The position numbers were made by a program, and so were the translations under genes. From contig CAVQIM010000002.1 of the NCBI GenBank assembly GCA_963712595.1, forward strand, positions 137,485 through 201,484: DNA of 64,000 bases, in the 5' to 3' direction. The stretch comes from VRUE01 sp963712595 (GTDB lineage: Bacteria > Actinomycetota > Thermoleophilia > Solirubrobacterales > 70-9). The first letter of the stretch is position 1. The number at the start of each line of letters is the position of its first letter. This document shows positions 60,312 through 64,000 of the stretch, piece by piece. The notes under the pieces were generated by a model. The model saw nothing but the letters and a program-made list of their open reading frames with translations. It was not told where the DNA came from and made no database searches.

Positions 60312-61708
60312 TGTCGCGCTTTCGCAAAGATCCCGACCCGCGCTTCTGGCGGCTCAATCGCTCGATCGAGTTCGATTGGCGGTTGGCGCCCTACGACATC
60401 GACCAGTCGCAGGCCCACGCTCGCGGGCTGTGTCAGATCGGCGTTCTCGACGATTCCGAGCTGGAGCGGATCGACGCCGGGCTCGAGCGGGTCCGCGCCC
60501 GCATGGGCGAGCACGGCTTCGAGTTCGCCGACGCCGACGAGGACATCCATATGGCGGTCGAGCGCCTGCTCGGCGAGGAGATCGGCCCGCTCGCCGGCAA
60601 GCTCCACACCGGGCGCTCCCGCAACGACCAGGTCGCCACCGACGTGGCGATGGTCGTGCAGGCTCACTCGCTGCGGGCGATCGAGCTTGCCGGGGCGACG
60701 ATGGAGCGCCTCTTGGAGCTGGCCAAGCGCCACCGCGACTGGCCGATGCCCGGATACACCCACCTGCAGCGAGCCCAGCCGGTCTACCTCGGCCATCACC
60801 TCCTCGCCTACTTCTGGATGCTCGGCCGCGACGTGCTGCGCTTCCAGTTTGCGCTCGACAGCGCCAGCGTGATGCCGCTCGGCTCCGGCGCCCTGGCCGG
60901 GGTCAACTGGGAGATCGACCGCAACGAGGTCGCCGACGACCTCGGCTTCGAGCACGTCAGCCACAACTCGATCGACGGCGCCTCCAATCGCGACTTCGTC
61001 CTCGACTACCTCGCCGCCGCCTCGACCTGCGCGATGCACCTCTCTCGCCTCGGCTCGGAGATCGTGATCTGGTCGAGCACCGAGTTCGGCTTCTGCGAGC
61101 TCGACGAGTCCTTCTCGTCCGGCTCGAGCATCATGCCGCAGAAGGTGAACCCCGACTCGGCCGAGCTGCTGCGGGCGAAGAGCCCCCGCGTGGCCGCCGA
61201 CTTCGCCGCGCTGATCGGCACGATGCACGCCCTGCCGCTGACCTACGGCAAGGACATGCAGGAGGACAAGGAGCCGCTCTTCGACGCGATCGACACGATC
61301 GAGACCTGCCTGGAAGCAAGCGAGGGCATGCTTGCCGGGATCGAGTTCGACCGCGAGCGGCTGGAGGCTGCCTCCGGCGACGAGATGCTCGCCGCGACCG
61401 AGATCGCCGATCTGCTCGTCCACAAGGGCGTGCCCTTCCGCGAGGCGCACGGGATCGTCGGCGGGCTGGTCCGCGACGCGGTCGAGCGGGGCAAGTCGCT
61501 CTCGGAGCTGAGCCCCGAGGAGCTGCGCGAGCGCTCGGAGATCCTGGCCGAGTCCGAGTCCTTTTACGCGACGCTGGAGCGCAGCAGCTGGCTGGAGTCG
61601 AAGCGGATCGAGGGAGGCACCGCCTCCGGGCCGCTGCAGCGACAGATCGAGCAGGCGGGCGAGACCCTGGCCGCGGTCAAGGCGAGGGCACTCGAAGAGC
61701 GAGAATGA
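60311..61708 (+). CDS. argH: Argininosuccinate lyase
   Basis: A 465-residue fumarase/aspartase-superfamily enzyme that splits argininosuccinate into arginine and fumarate. The signature is GSSIMPQKVNPDSAELLRAK. Other motifs are LHTGRSRNDQVATD, MPGYTHLQRAQPV and HNSIDGASNRDFVLDYL. The ATG overlaps the DegT stop (TGATG) and its end overlaps the glycosylase gene (ATGA). No other arg gene is in the window, so argH is detached from the usual arg cluster. Confidence 0.95.
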   Translation: MSRFRKDPDPRFWRLNRSIEFDWRLAPYDIDQSQAHARGLCQIGVLDDSELERIDAGLERVRARMGEHGFEFADADEDIHMAVERLLGEEIGPLAGKLHTGRSRNDQVATDVAMVVQAHSLRAIELAGATMERLLELAKRHRDWPMPGYTHLQRAQPVYLGHHLLAYFWMLGRDVLRFQFALDSASVMPLGSGALAGVNWEIDRNEVADDLGFEHVSHNSIDGASNRDFVLDYLAAASTCAMHLSRLGSEIVIWSSTEFGFCELDESFSSGSSIMPQKVNPDSAELLRAKSPRVAADFAALIGTMHALPLTYGKDMQEDKEPLFDAIDTIETCLEASEGMLAGIEFDRERLEAASGDEMLAATEIADLLVHKGVPFREAHGIVGGLVRDAVERGKSLSELSPEELRERSEILAESESFYATLERSSWLESKRIEGGTASGPLQRQIEQAGETLAAVKARALEERE

Positions 61709-62328
61709 GCGCGGTCGCGACGGGTGAGCGCCTCGACGCGGCCTTCTTCGACCGCTCCGTCCACCTGGTTGCCCGCGAGCTGATCGGGTGCCGGCTCTTC
61801 TATGGCGGCTGCGGCGGCGTCATCGTCGAGACCGAGAGCTACGAGCGCGACGACCCCGCCTGCCACGCCTACGTCGGGCTGACCGATCGCACCGAGGTCC
61901 TCTTCGGCCCGCCCGGCCGAGCCTACGTCTACCTCTCCTACGGGATACACAGCCTCCTCAACGCGGTCGCCGAGCCCGAGGGGGAGGCAGCCGCCGTGCT
62001 GATTAGAGCGCTGCAGCCGACGACGGGAATCGAGGCGATGCGGGCGCGTCGCGGCGAGCGACCCGACCGTGATCTCTGCTCCGGCCCCGGCAAGCTGACC
62101 GAGGCGCTGGGGGTCGGTCTCGCCCAGAACGGCGCCGACCTTTCGAGCGATCCGTTCCTGCTCCTGGGGCGCGAGCCCGGGTGGGTGAGTGAGATCCTCA
62201 CCGGCCCCCGCGTCGGGATCACCAAAGCGGTCGAGCGGCCCTGGCGTTTCTGCGTCGCCGGCAACCCGCACGTCTCCAAGCCGGCGCCCAGCCGCCCCCA
62301 GGCGCGCGGGCGCGAGATACGCCGGTGA
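61705..62328 (+). CDS. 3-Methyladenine (alkyladenine) DNA glycosylase, AAG/MPG type
   Basis: A 207-residue base-excision repair enzyme. LARELIGCRL leads to the catalytic Glu in VIVETESYERDDPACHAY, then GPPGRAYVYLSYGIHSLLNAV and LCSGPGKLTEALGV. This matches the AAG family that removes alkylated purines. The ATG overlaps the argH stop (ATGA), so expression follows the operon. It converges on the penicillin-binding protein gene with a 52-bp gap holding a GCGCGGCCGCGC palindrome. Confidence 0.93.
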   Translation: MSAVATGERLDAAFFDRSVHLVARELIGCRLFYGGCGGVIVETESYERDDPACHAYVGLTDRTEVLFGPPGRAYVYLSYGIHSLLNAVAEPEGEAAAVLIRALQPTTGIEAMRARRGERPDRDLCSGPGKLTEALGVGLAQNGADLSSDPFLLLGREPGWVSEILTGPRVGITKAVERPWRFCVAGNPHVSKPAPSRPQARGREIRR

Positions 62329-62380
62329 CGATTGGTTAGCGTTAGCGCGGCCGCGCGAGGGCAGAGGCGGCGGCGCCTGA

Positions 62381-64000
62381 TTACCCGGCCGTGACCCCGC
62401 CGCCCGTCGCCGGCGCGGCGGGTTCGCTCGGCACGGGTGCCGCCGGTTCGGCCGCTTCCGGCGCTTCTTCGGGGGCGACCGGTTCGCTCGGTTCGCTCGT
62501 TTCCGGTTCCGGCGCCACTTCTTCTTCGCCGGACGGTTCCGGCGTCGTGTAGGTCGAGCCAGGGGGAGAGGAGGAGTCCGAGCCGCGGCGCTCTTCCTTG
62601 GCTTCGTCGGCTCGTTCGGCCTTGATCTCCTGCCAGGCGGAGATCACGCTCGCCCAGATCAGCGCCGGGAAGGTGCCGCCCATCACCGGGCCACCGTTGT
62701 AGAGCGTCGTCATCGGCGTCGTCGTGTCGGCGTAGCCGACCCAGACACAGGCGGTCACTTCGTCTCCGATGCCACCGCAGAACCAGGCGTCGCCGTTGTT
62801 CTCGGTCGTGCCCGTCTTGCCCCACTGGCCGGAGGCGCCGATATTTGCGTGGGTGCCGGTACCGCTGCTGACGACGGTTTCGAGGATGCTCTTCGCTTCT
62901 TTGGCGACGCCTTCGGGGACCACCTGGGTGTGGATCGAGTCGTTATCGCCGTCCTTGATCGTGTGGCCGTCCTGGTCGGTCACCTGGGTGTAGGCGACGG
63001 GGCTGTCTCCGGGGCGTGGAGCCAGCTTGCCGCTCACCCGGTCGCCGTTGTTGCCGATCGTCGAGTAGGCGTAGGTCCAGCCCACCGGCGTCACGCCGAT
63101 TTCGAGGCCACCGAGAACCATCGCGGGGTTGGTCGAGATCGGATCGTCGTAGCCCATCTTGTGGATCGTCCCGGCGATCGACCGGGTGCGGTCCTCGATC
63201 GTCTTGCCCTTCAGGCCTTCCAGCCCGAGCTGCGCGTAGATCGAGTTGTCGGAATAGGTCGTGGCGCAGACGATGTCGCAGGAGCCGAGGTAGGAGTCCT
63301 CGTCGTTGTGCACGACGAAGGTTTCTTCGCCGTGCTTGCCGAAGTGGAATTCCTGCACCGCCGATTCGTAGGTCGTATAGGGGGAGATGCCCTCCTCCAG
63401 CGCCGTGATCAAGGTGAAGGGCTTGATCGAGGAGCCGGGCTGGCGGTGGCCCTGGGTGGCGAGGTTGAAGGGCTTGGTTTCGAAGTCGGGGCCGCCGACC
63501 ATCGCCTTGACGCCGGCGTTGTGGTTGTCGAGCACGACCACCGAGGCGGTTGCCGGCAGATAGCCGAGGTAGGAGTTGACGGCTTCTTCCGCCGCCGCTT
63601 GGAGCCGCAGGTCGAGCGTTGCCTTCACCTTCAGGCCACCGAAGAAGGCCTTGGCGGCCCCGTAGCGTTCGACCAGCTGCTGGCGCAGCCAGGCGGTGAA
63701 GTAGGGCGCCTTCGAGTCGAGCCTGGGAGGCTCGATGTCGTCGGGCGAGGGCAGCGCCTGCTGGCGACCTTCCTCGAACTGTTCGTGGGTTATGTATTCC
63801 TGCTCGGACATCTTCTCCAGCACCAGGTTGCGGCGGCCGAGCGAGTTTTCGGGGTAGACCTTCGGGTCGTAGGCAGAGGGCGAGGCGATGATCCCGGCCA
63901 GGGTCGCCGCCTCCCATGGCTCGAGCACGGAGGCGCAGGGCTCCTCGGGGGTCCCGCACCCGGGGTGGGCGTTGCCGAAGTAGGTGCGCGCGGCGGCCTC
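62381..64000 (-). CDS. Class A penicillin-binding protein, 5'-truncated by the window edge
   Basis: About 539 C-terminal residues are visible; the start and most of the glycosyltransferase (GT51) domain lie beyond the window. The end of that domain is seen in YFGNAHPGCG and WEAATLAGIIASPSAYDP. The transpeptidase domain has SSIKPF (SxxK), SDN in TYSDNSIYAQLG, and KTGTTENNGDAWF (KTG). The last ~75 residues are a Ser/Pro/Glu/Ala-rich low-complexity tail, probably in the cell wall. It polymerises and cross-links peptidoglycan on the outer face of the membrane. Confidence 0.93.
   Translation of the reverse strand, partial: EAAARTYFGNAHPGCGTPEEPCASVLEPWEAATLAGIIASPSAYDPKVYPENSLGRRNLVLEKMSEQEYITHEQFEEGRQQALPSPDDIEPPRLDSKAPYFTAWLRQQLVERYGAAKAFFGGLKVKATLDLRLQAAAEEAVNSYLGYLPATASVVVLDNHNAGVKAMVGGPDFETKPFNLATQGHRQPGSSIKPFTLITALEEGISPYTTYESAVQEFHFGKHGEETFVVHNDEDSYLGSCDIVCATTYSDNSIYAQLGLEGLKGKTIEDRTRSIAGTIHKMGYDDPISTNPAMVLGGLEIGVTPVGWTYAYSTIGNNGDRVSGKLAPRPGDSPVAYTQVTDQDGHTIKDGDNDSIHTQVVPEGVAKEAKSILETVVSSGTGTHANIGASGQWGKTGTTENNGDAWFCGGIGDEVTACVWVGYADTTTPMTTLYNGGPVMGGTFPALIWASVISAWQEIKAERADEAKEERRGSDSSSPPGSTYTTPEPSGEEEVAPEPETSEPSEPVAPEEAPEAAEPAAPVPSEPAAPATGGGVTAG

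Overview
The window reads as chromosomal DNA of a high-GC actinobacterium. The mix of genes suggests the class Thermoleophilia (Solirubrobacterales-like): a menaquinone pathway, a type II NADH dehydrogenase, GatCAB, an actinobacterial-type SerC, secreted decapeptide-repeat, fn3-like and beta-helix proteins, and an XRE/winged-helix gene pair. That placement is inferred from gene content and was not checked by a search. Almost all genes are GC-rich, GTG starts are common, and many neighbours overlap by ATGA, GTGA or TGATG.

Layout. 1-9 kb: end of pcrA/uvrD, folD, a Pro-tailed membrane protein, a GMC oxidoreductase with a small membrane protein, and gatC-gatA-gatB. 9-12.8 kb: an accessory stretch with an IS1595-family transposase and its divergent small partner gene, unknown membrane and zinc-ribbon proteins, and a wHTH/XRE regulator pair. 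12.9-22.8 kb: ndh behind a perfect 31-bp operator, a secreted sugar-dehydrogenase-like protein, a strikingly AT-rich secreted protein, and an envelope-sugar cluster (GT2, two GT-C paralogues, an SQD1-like UDP-sugar synthase). 22.9-26.7 kb: a large secreted sedolisin-type protease. 26.8-41 kb: ilvB-ilvN, the menaquinone genes menF, D, C, A, B and E, and ilvC, interrupted by a segment bounded by a duplicated menF tail. 41-48 kb: cupin, DUF4389, serC-serA, a quinone oxidoreductase, an RTX-like protein and an MFS exporter. 48.4-62.3 kb: branched-chain amino acid genes (leuA behind a Leu-rich leader peptide, leuC, leuD, leuB, ilvE, cimA), then an overlapping chain of DegT aminotransferase, argH and an alkyladenine glycosylase. 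The window ends inside a class A penicillin-binding protein.

The genes form a coherent anabolic block. ilvBN, ilvC and ilvE with cimA and leuABCD make isoleucine, valine and leucine. serC and serA make serine. The men genes make menaquinone, the likely electron acceptor of Ndh.

The most unusual signal is a set of long hairpin repeats. Three families (A, B, C) each occur twice, as 103-154 bp elements with a conserved core and self-complementary flanking arms. In families B and C the arms have unrelated sequences in the two copies; in family A they are related but differ by partly compensatory changes. A fourth hairpin (D) lies before ilvC. A fifth family (E) and a near-perfect 52-bp palindrome sit in frame inside the coding sequences of the two GT-C paralogues. 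A second notable signal is the leuA leader, where the run of Leu codons is itself perfectly complementary to the leuA Shine-Dalgarno region.
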